A stretch of DNA of 64,000 nucleotides from a virus. Below the pieces are notes generated by a model. The model did not search any database and was not told the origin of the DNA. It saw only the letters and a list, made by a program, of their open reading frames with translations. The translations under genes and the position numbers were made by a program. Positions 55,616 through 63,002 of the stretch are shown here, in pieces; within the stretch, counting starts at the first letter, position 1; each line of letters opens with the position of its first letter. Location of the stretch: positions 1-64,000 of the IMG/VR virus record IMGVR_UViG_3300020109_000011. One strand, given 5' to 3'.

Positions 55616-55933
55616 TCAGGCCTTGGCGGGCGGCACGGGCACGAAGCGCAGGTAGACCTCCACCTCGTGCTGGCGGCCCTCCACCCGCTGGTCGGTGGAC
55701 ACCTGGATCTCCCAGCGCCCGCCCTCCGGCTCGGCGAAGGCCTTGATCTGGCCCCGGCGGATCCGGTGGGCGGTCTGCGAGAAGACGCCGTAGCGGGCCT
55801 TCTCGCCGCCGCCGACCAGATGCCAGGCGCCAGGGTTCTCGCGGACGGTCTGGGCGGTCGTCTCGAAGTCCTCGAACAGCACCCGGGACCGGGTGCGCCG
55901 GGGCTCCTTCACGGTCAGCGTGGGCGCAGTCAT
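55616..55933 (-). CDS. Leaderless gene, hypothetical 105 aa
   Basis: ATG 55933, six bases after CATACT; begins MTAPTLTV (a relaxed form of the MTQT start). An alpha/beta protein (RVLFEDFETTAQTVRENPGAWHLV, RRGQIKAFAEPEGGRWEIQVS, EVYLRFVPVP). Not recognised. It is a single-gene unit ending in a strong hairpin. Confidence 0.7.
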   Translation of the reverse strand: MTAPTLTVKEPRRTRSRVLFEDFETTAQTVRENPGAWHLVGGGEKARYGVFSQTAHRIRRGQIKAFAEPEGGRWEIQVSTDQRVEGRQHEVEVYLRFVPVPPAKA

Positions 55934-55968
55934 GCAGCCAGTATGGGCATCGTGGTCAACAATGTCAA
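55934..55968 (-). promoter_or_regulatory. Leaderless promoter with tandem boxes
   Basis: Minus strand: TTGACA 55968-55963, 17 bases, CATACT 55945-55940, six bases, ATG 55933. The proximal box is TTGACC (55959-55954). Confidence 0.75.
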
Positions 55969-55991
55969 CTCTGTGACACCCCGGACAGCGC

Positions 55992-56032
55992 GAGGGGCGG
56001 GCCCCGGTGTCCACCGGGAACTCCCGCCCCTC
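55992..56032 (-). terminator. Hairpin terminator
   Basis: 10-bp stem (55992-56001 with 56023-56032) after the helicase gene. Confidence 0.6.
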
Positions 56033-56074
56033 ACTTCCACCCGCGTCCGCAGACCGGAGGCCTCACCGCCGAAA

Positions 56075-58030
56075 CTACTCCCCGCCGAACAGCGCGGCCA
56101 GCTTCTCCCCGTCGTTGACCAGGGACTCCAGCACCTCGGCGTTCTCGCCCTGGCGGGTCAGCTGGCGCTCCTCGATGGTCCCGGCCGTCACGTAGTCGAT
56201 GACCTTGACGTGCTGGTGACGCTCCGAGCCGATCCGGTGCACTCGGTCCAGGCCCTGCTTCCACAGGATCGGGCTCCACGGCCGCTGGACGCGCATCAGC
56301 GTGCTGGCAGCCGTCAGCGTGGTCCCGGTGCCCCCGGCGGCGTAGGTGTAGGCGATCAGCCGCTTCTTCCCGGCCTGGAAGTCCTGAATGGCGATGTCGC
56401 ACAGCTGGTGCGTGCGGTCGCCCGCGATCACGTCCAGCTGCTCGTGGAGCTCGGGGTGGCGCTTCAGCAACTCGGCCTCCCACAGCCGCAGCAGCCGCCG
56501 GGACTCGAAGGCCAGCGCGATCTGCTCGCCGTCGAACTCGCCCGAGACCAAGTCCTCGATGACCTGGTCGATCTTCCCGCTGGGCATCCGCAGCAGCATC
56601 TTCACGGGCACGTCGTCCTCGGTGCTCGCGCTGACCGCGTCGGGGTCCTCGGGGTAGCCGGTGGCGCTGGCCAGCATGGTGAGGCGCCCGGCCGCGATCA
56701 TGGCGTTCTGGGCCACGATCACGCCCTCGGCGACCTTCAGGACCATCTCGTCGCGCATCTGGAGGTAGGCGGTCGCCTGCTCCTTCGGCATGAAGCACTC
56801 GCGCCGGAGCTCGCCGCCCATCAGCAGCGGCGGCAGGTCCAGCACCTCGGCCTTCAGGCGGCGCCGGGTGATCCCGCTGAAGACCTGCTGGAACTCCTCG
56901 ACCCGGTCGGCCCGGAAGCCGTTGGTCTCGAAGAAGCCCGCCATGTTGTAGCCGGACTCGGCGTAGTAGCCGATCCAGGTGGTCTTCACCGGCCAGGCCT
57001 CGGCGTCCGCGTAGTGCAGGATCGTCCAGGCCTGCTCGACCTTCCGGCTGACCGGCGTGCCGGTCAGGCCCCAGCGCAGGGCGTTCGGCGCCGACCGGAC
57101 CAGGCCCCACAGCGCCAGGGTGTTCTGGCTGGTGTTGTTCATCGCCCGGTGGACCTCGTCGGCGACGATGAGGCCCCAGTCGATGGCGTTGAGCTCCTTC
57201 TCGTGGGCCTGGCACTTGGCCTCGGTGACCGTGTTCTCCTCGGACTGGTTCGGGCCGCCGCAGGCCTCGCACTTCTTCAGCGCGTGCCCGGGCTGGGCCT
57301 TGAACCGGGTGTGGGTCTTCAGCGACTCCCAGCCGATGATGCCGATCTGCGTCTCACCAGCGGCGATGCGCTCGATGACCTTGCGGCGCTGGGTCGGGGT
57401 GCCACGGATGAGCTCGGCGGTGGCCTCGGGCATGAAGTCGGCGAGGTCGTCCAGCCAGGCGGTCTTCAGGGTCTTCTGCGGCGCCACGATCAGCACCGGC
57501 TTGCCGGTTGACACGGGGATCCCGAGCTCGCGCATCCCGGCGATGATCGAGATGGTCTTGCCGGTGCCGGTCTCGTTCAGCAGCAGCCGGGCGGGCACCG
57601 GAGCGGTCCCACCGCCGTAGGCCAGCCACGCGGCGTCGTCCACCTGGTGCGGGTAGAGCTCGGCGTCGGGCTCCTTGCGCGCGGCGGGGTCCACCTTGGC
57701 CGAGAGCTCGCGCATGGCCTTCCAGTGCGCGGTCTGCTCGTTCACCCAGGCCATGAGCTCGGGGTGCGGCAGGATCCGCAGCCCGGTCTCCTTGGCCATC
57801 ACCCCGAGGCTCAGGACGGCCGGGTAGGCCTTCGGCAGCGTCCAGACCTCGTCGGCCTTCGAGTAGAGCGCGCCGGGGATGAGCTCCAGCCGCTTCATGT
57901 ACGTCGGGGGCACGTAGACCCCCATCCGGCCCGCGTAGCGGCCGTCAGCGATCTCCCAGGGGTAGATGCCCGGGGAGGCCCCGGCCAGCTTCGCGGCCAT
58001 CTTCAGCGGGGCGGTCAGGGTCGCGGTCAT
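56075..58030 (-). CDS. SNF2-type DEAD/DEAH helicase
   Basis: 651 aa from ATG 58030. RecA-like domain 1: Q-type ELYPHQVDDAAWLAY (about 124), Walker A NETGTGKT (152-159), motif II DEVHRAMNN near 291 and LTGTPVSR (motif III). Domain 2: LIAYTYAAGGTGTTLTAAS and QGLDRVHRIGSERHQHVKVIDYVTAGTIEERQ, the motif V-VI signature of SNF2/HepA-like translocases. In many actinophages such a protein accompanies DNA polymerase I and a Cas4/RecB nuclease in replication or recombination. A CEACGG-type zinc insert lies near 265. It overlaps the next gene by ATGA. Confidence 0.85.
   Translation of the reverse strand: MTATLTAPLKMAAKLAGASPGIYPWEIADGRYAGRMGVYVPPTYMKRLELIPGALYSKADEVWTLPKAYPAVLSLGVMAKETGLRILPHPELMAWVNEQTAHWKAMRELSAKVDPAARKEPDAELYPHQVDDAAWLAYGGGTAPVPARLLLNETGTGKTISIIAGMRELGIPVSTGKPVLIVAPQKTLKTAWLDDLADFMPEATAELIRGTPTQRRKVIERIAAGETQIGIIGWESLKTHTRFKAQPGHALKKCEACGGPNQSEENTVTEAKCQAHEKELNAIDWGLIVADEVHRAMNNTSQNTLALWGLVRSAPNALRWGLTGTPVSRKVEQAWTILHYADAEAWPVKTTWIGYYAESGYNMAGFFETNGFRADRVEEFQQVFSGITRRRLKAEVLDLPPLLMGGELRRECFMPKEQATAYLQMRDEMVLKVAEGVIVAQNAMIAAGRLTMLASATGYPEDPDAVSASTEDDVPVKMLLRMPSGKIDQVIEDLVSGEFDGEQIALAFESRRLLRLWEAELLKRHPELHEQLDVIAGDRTHQLCDIAIQDFQAGKKRLIAYTYAAGGTGTTLTAASTLMRVQRPWSPILWKQGLDRVHRIGSERHQHVKVIDYVTAGTIEERQLTRQGENAEVLESLVNDGEKLAALFGGE
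57506..57514 (-). promoter_or_regulatory. Stoperator-like site in the helicase gene
   Basis: Exact GGTTGACAC on +, near the Walker A coding region. Confidence 0.65.
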
Positions 58031-58308
58031 CGGATCTCCTCCATCACGCGGGCCAGCACATCCGCGACGTGCGCGGGGCCGGACAGGGCGAGTTCAACGG
58101 GGTCCAGGCGCGCCATCAGCTGCTCCTGGGCGGTGTCCTTCACGCGCTCGCGCTCGGCGCGGCGCAGGCGGGCAGCGCGGTCCACGGTCCGCAGCAGCCG
58201 GTCGTTCAGGGTGTGGATCTTGACCCCGGCAGCGTCCAGGCCGGGGCACATGGCCTCGAAGGCGGCCTGGTAGTCCAGACCGGTCGGGGTGGGCTCCGTC
58301 GTGGTCAC
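58027..58308 (-). CDS. Hypothetical helical protein, 93 aa
   Basis: GTG 58308 overlaps the stop of the RuvC-like gene. Helical throughout (YQAAFEAMCPGLDAAGVKIHTLNDRLLRTVDRAARLRRAERERVKDTAQEQLMARL). It could be a helicase accessory protein, but no motif supports this. Confidence 0.6.
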   Translation of the reverse strand: MTTTEPTPTGLDYQAAFEAMCPGLDAAGVKIHTLNDRLLRTVDRAARLRRAERERVKDTAQEQLMARLDPVELALSGPAHVADVLARVMEEIR

Positions 58309-58793
58309 TCGGGCCTCCAGCGGGTGCTCGCCCACAGCAGGGCGTGCCTCAGGGCCTGGACGGCATGGCCCTCGCCGCCCTTGCCCACGTTGTTGGGCCG
58401 GTCCCGGTTCTCCCGGTACCGGCGGATCTTCTCGGGGGTGGACCACTCGCGCTCCGACGGCTTCTGGACGTAGAACCGGCCGGGCTCGCCGTCCATCAGC
58501 CACCGGCAGAAGCCGATGACCTCGACGGCCTCGGGCTGCCAGGTGCGCACGCCCTCGCGCGGCCACCAGCCCTCGATGACGATGCCGCTGATCCGCTCCG
58601 AGGGGAGCCGAGCGTTCGTGCACTGCATGGCGAAGTCCATGAAGCGCAGGTGGTTGGGCTGCTCGCCCCAGTCGGCGATCTCCAGCCCGACGTTGGCCAG
58701 CTGGGTCGTGTCAACCACCGGCCGGAACAGCACCCAGCCGGTCACACCGCCTGGGTCCACGGCCAGCCACAGCCCGGGCCCGCGCGCGATCAC
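58305..58793 (-). CDS. RuvC-like (RNase H fold) Holliday-junction nuclease candidate
   Basis: 162 aa from GTG 58793, which overlaps the stop of the polymerase by 4 bases (GTGA). LWLAVDPGGVTGWVLF (Asp 13) is the first acidic strand of the RNase H/RuvC fold, GIVIEGWWP near 79 gives the second acidic residue, and EGHAVQALRHALLW near 145 resembles the C-terminal D/H-A-x-x-A-L-x-x-(A/G) helix. It probably resolves or cuts branched DNA in replication. The third acidic position (H in place of D) is unusual and activity is uncertain. Confidence 0.65.
   Translation of the reverse strand: MIARGPGLWLAVDPGGVTGWVLFRPVVDTTQLANVGLEIADWGEQPNHLRFMDFAMQCTNARLPSERISGIVIEGWWPREGVRTWQPEAVEVIGFCRWLMDGEPGRFYVQKPSEREWSTPEKIRRYRENRDRPNNVGKGGEGHAVQALRHALLWASTRWRPE
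58708..58716 (+). promoter_or_regulatory. Stoperator-like site in the RuvC-like gene
   Basis: Exact GTGTCAACC. Confidence 0.65.
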
Positions 58794-60598
58794 TTCGCCT
58801 CGGCCCAGTTCGCGCCCATGCCGGGCTCGGCCTGCACGTCCACCAGCCAGCCGGTCTGCTCGTTGACCACCTGGTCCATGACCTCCTTGATCTCCTGCAT
58901 GGCGTCCTCGGCCTCGGCCTTCGGGCAGCTGAACAGCACCTCGTCGTGCACCGGCAGCAGCATGTGCGGGCTGAAGCCCGCCGCGTCCAGCCCGACCAGG
59001 GCCTTCTTCAGCGCGATGGCGGCGCTGCCCTGGGTCACGTAGTTGGGCAGCACGCGGCGCTGGGATGGGTCGGCGACCTGGAACCGACGGCCGAAGGGGC
59101 TGTCCAGGTAGTGCACGAGGCCCCGGGGCGTCTGCTCGGTCTGCACCAGGTCCATCCCGACCTCGCGCAGGCTCGGGTAGGACTGCTCCAGCTTCTTCCA
59201 GGTCGGGACCAGCTGGTAGACACCGACCCCGGCGGTGGCCGCCGCCGTCTCGATCCCGCCGCCGAACAGCTTGGCGTAGACGGTGGACTTCAGCAGGGTC
59301 CGGCGGGCGTCCTTCTTCACGAAGTCCGGCTCGCCGTAGACCACCTTGCCGAGCTCCACGAAGAAGTCGCCGCCCGTGGCGTCGGCCTGCTTCAGGGCCG
59401 CGATCATCGCGGTGTCCTTGTTCCAGCTGGCCCACATCCGGAGCTCGATCTGGCCGTAGTCGGCCGAGATGATGACCTCGTCGGGGTTGCGCGGGATGAC
59501 GGCCGTGCGCACGGTCGGGTCGTTGCTGGGCAGCTGCTGGAGCGGCGGGTTCTCCACCGACATGCGGCCGGTGCGCGCCTCGAAGGGCTTGATCCCGGGG
59601 TGCAGCACGGCGCCCTCCTCGGGCACCACGCCGTTCTCGAAGTCGCCCCCGGCGCCCCGCAGCATGGCCTCCAGGTAGCTGGTCCGGGTCTTGTAGAGCC
59701 CCCGGAACTCCAGCACGTCCTGGGCGGCCGGGTGCTCGATGTGCTCCAGCACCTCGGCGTCCAGCTTGACCTTGCCCTTCTCGGTCTTGGCCGGGAGCGG
59801 GATGCCCGCCTCGTGCAGCACGAGCTCCAGCTGGCCGTTCTGGTGCGGGTTGGTCACGCCGATGCTGGCCAGCCGCGCGCGGACCTCGTTCTCCTGCTCC
59901 AGGTGCTCGTGGATCTTGTCCATCAGGTAGGGGCCGTCCACCGGCAGGCCGCGCCAGGACATCTCCCCGGTGATCCGGAGGCTGGCGATCTCCAGGGCGT
60001 GGTCGGCCGCCCACTTCTTCCGGCGATCGGCCCACTGCTCCCACAGGGCTGCGGTGACGCAGGTGTCCACCACGCCGTAGAGGGGGTAGGGCTTCCAGCC
60101 CAGCGGCACGTCCGCCCAGGTCCAGCCCGCGTTCTTCATGCCCTCGTGCAGCACGCGCTCGCCCGCGCCCGCCCACGGGCCGAACTCGCGCATGGCCAGC
60201 GTCTTCAGGCCTCGGGGCTGCTCGGCGAAGCCGCCCAGCGCCGCCCAGGTGAAGGTGTCCTCGACCACCGACCAGTCCACGGTGATGCCCTTGGACCGCA
60301 GCGAGAGGATGTCGTACCCGGCGTTGTGGAAGACGATCTTCACGCGCGCCCGGGAGCACCAGTCCAGCGCGCCCTGGACCATCGCGGGCCAGCCCTCGAA
60401 GGGGATGGCCCAGCCGCCTGCCACGTCGCCGAACTGGATCAGCCGGACCTTGAAGGCCGGGGAGTACCAGTCCAGGCCGGTGTTCTCCGTGTCAACCGCG
60501 ACCATCCGGCGCCCGGGCAGGGTCAGCCACTCCCAGAAGGCGGCCATCTGGTCGGGGGAGGTGAGCACCCGGATCTTCAGGTTGGGCACGGCGGACAT
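58790..60598 (-). CDS. polA: Family A DNA polymerase with 3'-5' exonuclease
   Basis: 602 aa from ATG 60598. N-terminal exonuclease: VAVDTENTG (Asp 36, Glu 38), IVFHNAGYD (Asp 96) and YGVVDTCVTAALW. Polymerase domain: ISADYGQIELRMWAS (motif A), ARRTLLKSTVYAKLFGG (motif B, with K and Y in the finger helix) and LLPVHDEVLFSC (motif C, HDE). No 5'-3' exonuclease domain, so it is the compact phage type. It is the central replication enzyme of the leftward arm. A 14-bp hairpin upstream (60634-60670) ends the previous unit, so its own promoter must lie in 60599-60633, but I see none. Confidence 0.92.
   Translation of the reverse strand: MSAVPNLKIRVLTSPDQMAAFWEWLTLPGRRMVAVDTENTGLDWYSPAFKVRLIQFGDVAGGWAIPFEGWPAMVQGALDWCSRARVKIVFHNAGYDILSLRSKGITVDWSVVEDTFTWAALGGFAEQPRGLKTLAMREFGPWAGAGERVLHEGMKNAGWTWADVPLGWKPYPLYGVVDTCVTAALWEQWADRRKKWAADHALEIASLRITGEMSWRGLPVDGPYLMDKIHEHLEQENEVRARLASIGVTNPHQNGQLELVLHEAGIPLPAKTEKGKVKLDAEVLEHIEHPAAQDVLEFRGLYKTRTSYLEAMLRGAGGDFENGVVPEEGAVLHPGIKPFEARTGRMSVENPPLQQLPSNDPTVRTAVIPRNPDEVIISADYGQIELRMWASWNKDTAMIAALKQADATGGDFFVELGKVVYGEPDFVKKDARRTLLKSTVYAKLFGGGIETAAATAGVGVYQLVPTWKKLEQSYPSLREVGMDLVQTEQTPRGLVHYLDSPFGRRFQVADPSQRRVLPNYVTQGSAAIALKKALVGLDAAGFSPHMLLPVHDEVLFSCPKAEAEDAMQEIKEVMDQVVNEQTGWLVDVQAEPGMGANWAEAK
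60489..60497 (+). promoter_or_regulatory. Stoperator-like site in polA
   Basis: Exact GTGTCAACC near the 5' end of the polymerase gene. Confidence 0.65.
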
Positions 60599-60633
60599 CG
60601 GCGCTCCTGGGGGACGGAAGGTCTGGAGATGGT

Positions 60634-60670
60634 GCAGGGCGGGCCCCGGGGGAGGTGGGGCCCGCCCTGC
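60634..60670 (-). terminator. Strong hairpin terminator
   Basis: Perfect 14-bp stem (60634-60647 with 60657-60670), 9-base loop, between the ssDNA-binding-like gene and polA. Confidence 0.8.
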
Positions 60671-60684
60671 GGATCAGGTGGGGA

Positions 60685-61254
60685 TCAGCCCCACGGGTTG
60701 TTGCTGCTGGCGCTCGCACCGGCCGTCGCGGGCTCGGTGTCGGGGTCACCGGCAGCGGCGCTGGCCGCGTCGGCCTCGTCGTCCAGCGAGACGGCCTGGG
60801 AGGCCGACTTGCCGCCGCCCGGGGTGGCCGTGGCCGCCTTGGACGAGACGGTGGACCGGTAGGTCACCCGGGTCTGCGGCTGGCCGTTGAACTCGTCGGC
60901 CTTCAGCCGGGCCTCGAAGACCGTGCCGGTGATCTGCTCGGCGATCTGGTCCGGGGTCGGGCGGGCCGACATGATCCACTCCTGGCTGGCCCCGAGGGTG
61001 CGCAGCGTCTGGGCGAAGATCCGGGCGGCCGTGTCGGACTCCGGGGACCAGTAGAGCCGGTCCTGGATCTCCTTGTTCTTCGCGGCGTGCGGGCCGGACT
61101 TGAAGCCGAGGGTCAGCGTGAACATCCGCTTGCCCTTCGGGCTGGTCCCGGCCACGGCCTTCTTCACGAACATGGTGTGGTCGCCCTCGTAGGCGACGCC
61201 CTTCAGGTCGTCACCGAAGGCCGCGAACTCCGCGCCGAAGTCGAACTCGCTCAT
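60685..61254 (-). CDS. Putative ssDNA-binding protein
   Basis: 189 aa from ATG 61254. It begins with FDFGAEFAAFGDD and has a beta-rich core (YEGDHTMFVKKAVAGTSPKGKRMFTLTLGFKSGPHAAKNKEI, then DEFNGQPQTRVTYRSTVS) and an acidic, disordered tail ending in NNPWG. That is the form of OB-fold ssDNA-binding proteins of the DUF669/DUF2815 kind, found next to Sak4-like ATPases. The tail may recruit replication partners. No zinc finger. Confidence 0.6.
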   Translation of the reverse strand: MSEFDFGAEFAAFGDDLKGVAYEGDHTMFVKKAVAGTSPKGKRMFTLTLGFKSGPHAAKNKEIQDRLYWSPESDTAARIFAQTLRTLGASQEWIMSARPTPDQIAEQITGTVFEARLKADEFNGQPQTRVTYRSTVSSKAATATPGGGKSASQAVSLDDEADAASAAAGDPDTEPATAGASASSNNPWG

Positions 61255-61257
61255 GGG

Positions 61258-62142
61258 TCAGTTCTCCTGCTTCTCGGGGGTGGGGGTGGGCTGCTCGCCC
61301 TGGTTGACAGGCGCGCTGGCCTGGTCCTGCTGCTGGGAGTGCGGCACGCCCGTCTGCGCGGGCTGGGAGATGCCACGGCCCTTGAACACCATCTTGATCA
61401 ACTTCTCGAAGGTGGTGTTCTTCGCGCGGATCTCGTCCTCCGTCTGACCCACGACCTGGGGCAGCTGGATGATCGGCGGGATCCGGCCGCCGACCCGCTC
61501 CTTGGCCTCCTTGCCGTTCATGCGGCGGGTCTGGAGGTAGCGGGTCTCGGTGCCGTCCGCGTCGGGCTCGACGTACAGCCAGGCGCACACGTCGAACAGG
61601 TACGGGATCACGTCCCGCAGCTGACCCTGGAGGTAGGGCCGCATGATGCCCTGGTTGTCCTCCTTGGTCATCGACGTGAAGACGACGGCCTCCAGGGGCT
61701 TGGTCGGGTGCTCGGTGAGGTCCCGGAGGTCCCGGCAGAAGCCGCCGACCTCCCGGAGCGCGGCGCCCCAGTCCTGGATCTTCATCTGGTCGCGCCCGGC
61801 GACCTTCTCGACGTACCGGTACTGGAGCTCGGAGATCGAGTCCACCGTGGCCGAGCGGAAGGGGTGCTCGCCCTGCTTCAGCCAGTCCAGGCCGTTCAGG
61901 GCGTCCTGCCAGGTCCGGACGATGATGACGGCGGTGTCCCACTCGGGCTCGCCGTTCTTGTCGATCTTCGGGGGCTCGGGGGGCGGGTTCGCGGGGTCCC
62001 AGATCTTCACCTTCACCGGCAGGAACCGGTGGGCGGCCTCGCAGTCGAACAGGACCCTGGGCCACGGGGTGGAGGACCCCAGCAGCGACTTCCCCGCGCC
62101 CGACGGCCCATGCACCAGCATGGACAGTGCAGGCACCTTCAT
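61258..62142 (-). CDS. RecA/Sak4-like recombination ATPase
   Basis: 294 aa from ATG 62142, which has GGGAGGG upstream. Walker A HGPSGAGKSLL (residues 11-21), a strand FDCEAAHRF, TVDSISELQYRYVEK (Walker B-like, Asp then Ser), VVFTSMTKEDNQG and a C-terminal KMVFKGRG. Size and motifs match the phage Sak4/AAA_24 RecA-like proteins, which anneal or exchange single strands with the neighbouring SSB. The acidic insert with IDKNGEPEWDTAVIIV is less usual. Confidence 0.75.
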   Translation of the reverse strand: MKVPALSMLVHGPSGAGKSLLGSSTPWPRVLFDCEAAHRFLPVKVKIWDPANPPPEPPKIDKNGEPEWDTAVIIVRTWQDALNGLDWLKQGEHPFRSATVDSISELQYRYVEKVAGRDQMKIQDWGAALREVGGFCRDLRDLTEHPTKPLEAVVFTSMTKEDNQGIMRPYLQGQLRDVIPYLFDVCAWLYVEPDADGTETRYLQTRRMNGKEAKERVGGRIPPIIQLPQVVGQTEDEIRAKNTTFEKLIKMVFKGRGISQPAQTGVPHSQQQDQASAPVNQGEQPTPTPEKQEN

Positions 62143-62198
62143 GTGACTCCCTCCCAAGCCGCTGACCAGCCGCTTCGCACAGAGGGATCCACCGGAAT

Positions 62199-62233
62199 CT
62201 CAGATGCTCAGGGTCGCTCAGATGGCTTAGATG
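62199..62233. repeat. Three CTCAGATG-type octamers
   Basis: CTCAGATG at 62199-62206 and 62217-62224, and CTTAGATG at 62226-62233, in the gap upstream of the recombination ATPase. Spacing of 18 and 9 bases (multiples of 9). Could be a regulator or iteron-like site. Confidence 0.5.
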
Positions 62234-62245
62234 TTGTTGTGGGTG

Positions 62246-62265
62246 TTGACAGAACCTACCACTCT
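62246..62265 (+). promoter_or_regulatory. Promoter-like element, TTGACA-8-CACTCT, rightward
   Basis: TTGACA 62246-62251, 8 bases, CACTCT 62260-62265. It shares TTGACAGAACCT with the promoter at 6707. On this strand it would transcribe away from the ATPase gene; no plus-strand gene follows that I can support. Confidence 0.4.
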
Positions 62266-62284
62266 CGGGTGACAGGCACCAGCC

Positions 62285-62470
62285 TCAGGACCGGTGTCGC
62301 CAGCCCGGGAGCAGCAGCCACCAGAGGGTGCGCCCCTCCAGCTTCCGCATCCGGCGCTCGCGCCTGCGGAGGATCCGGTTGTCGTTGCCGTGCAGGCCGA
62401 TGGCGAAGGCGATGTTGGACAGCACGGTGCCGATGGCGACCCCGGACAGCAGCCAGGCGTACCAGGTCAT
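62285..62470 (-). CDS. Small membrane protein, 61 aa
   Basis: ATG 62470 overlaps the previous stop (TGATG). A TM helix at the N-terminus (AWLLSGVAIGTVLSNIAFAIGL), then a basic tail (RILRRRERRMRKLEGRTLWWLLLPGWRHR). Confidence 0.6.
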   Translation of the reverse strand: MTWYAWLLSGVAIGTVLSNIAFAIGLHGNDNRILRRRERRMRKLEGRTLWWLLLPGWRHRS

Positions 62471-62814
62471 CACGGGCCCCAGACCGAGAAGGGCTGGTTG
62501 GGCGGGTAGACGGCCACGCCCGAGGTGGTGGCGACGTGGACGTTGCCCTTCGCGGTGAGCTCGGTGCTGCGCAGGTAGCCCCGGTGCCCGGGGGTCTGCA
62601 CGATCCGGCCGTGCTCGGCGGTTGACAGGGCGTCGGCCGCCACCGTCAGCACCTGCTCGCCGGAGCGCCGGGCGCGCGGGAAGGCGTAGACCCTGCCCTC
62701 GATGAGGTAGCTGGCGGCCATCCGGCAGCCGTAGCAGCTGACGCCGGGGTCGTCCGGGTGGTGAGCGGCGTGGAGCTCGCGGGCCTTGCGCCCGACCGGG
62801 CCGATGGCGGCCAT
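62470..62814 (-). CDS. Hypothetical protein, 114 aa
   Basis: ATG 62814 overlaps the previous stop (ATGA). HHPDDPGVSCYGCRMAASYLIEGRVYAFP carries CxxC with preceding His pair, likely one zinc site. The rest is beta-rich (HVATTSGVAVYPPNQPFSVWGP). Not recognised. Confidence 0.6.
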   Translation of the reverse strand: MAAIGPVGRKARELHAAHHPDDPGVSCYGCRMAASYLIEGRVYAFPRARRSGEQVLTVAADALSTAEHGRIVQTPGHRGYLRSTELTAKGNVHVATTSGVAVYPPNQPFSVWGP

Positions 62815-63002
62815 CAGCCCTCCTCGGCCGGGTTGGCGTGGTTCGGGCACAGGATCGGCACGTCCGGACGGTGCGGGTTGTACCGCCAGCCGTCCTCCAT
62901 CAGCTGGGCCCAGTTGCTGGCCAGCGCCTCGTACCAGTCCAGGGTCCAGTTGGGGCACCCGGACTCGTCGTCGCAGGTGATGATCGGGAAGGTGGCCTTC
63001 AT
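62814..63002 (-). CDS. Small Cys-containing protein, 62 aa
   Basis: ATG 63002 overlaps the stop of the nuclease gene. TCDDESGCPNWTLDWYEALASNW and ILCPNHANP contain three Cys and a His, a probable zinc site. It resembles the ECVLCDWTLDW part of the 49525 protein, so the two may be related. Confidence 0.6.
   Translation of the reverse strand: MKATFPIITCDDESGCPNWTLDWYEALASNWAQLMEDGWRYNPHRPDVPILCPNHANPAEEG

Noticed and set aside
61302-61310. GGTTGACAG variants (61302, 62620)
   Set aside because: They differ in the last base. They may belong to the network, but I cannot separate them from chance without a computed null.
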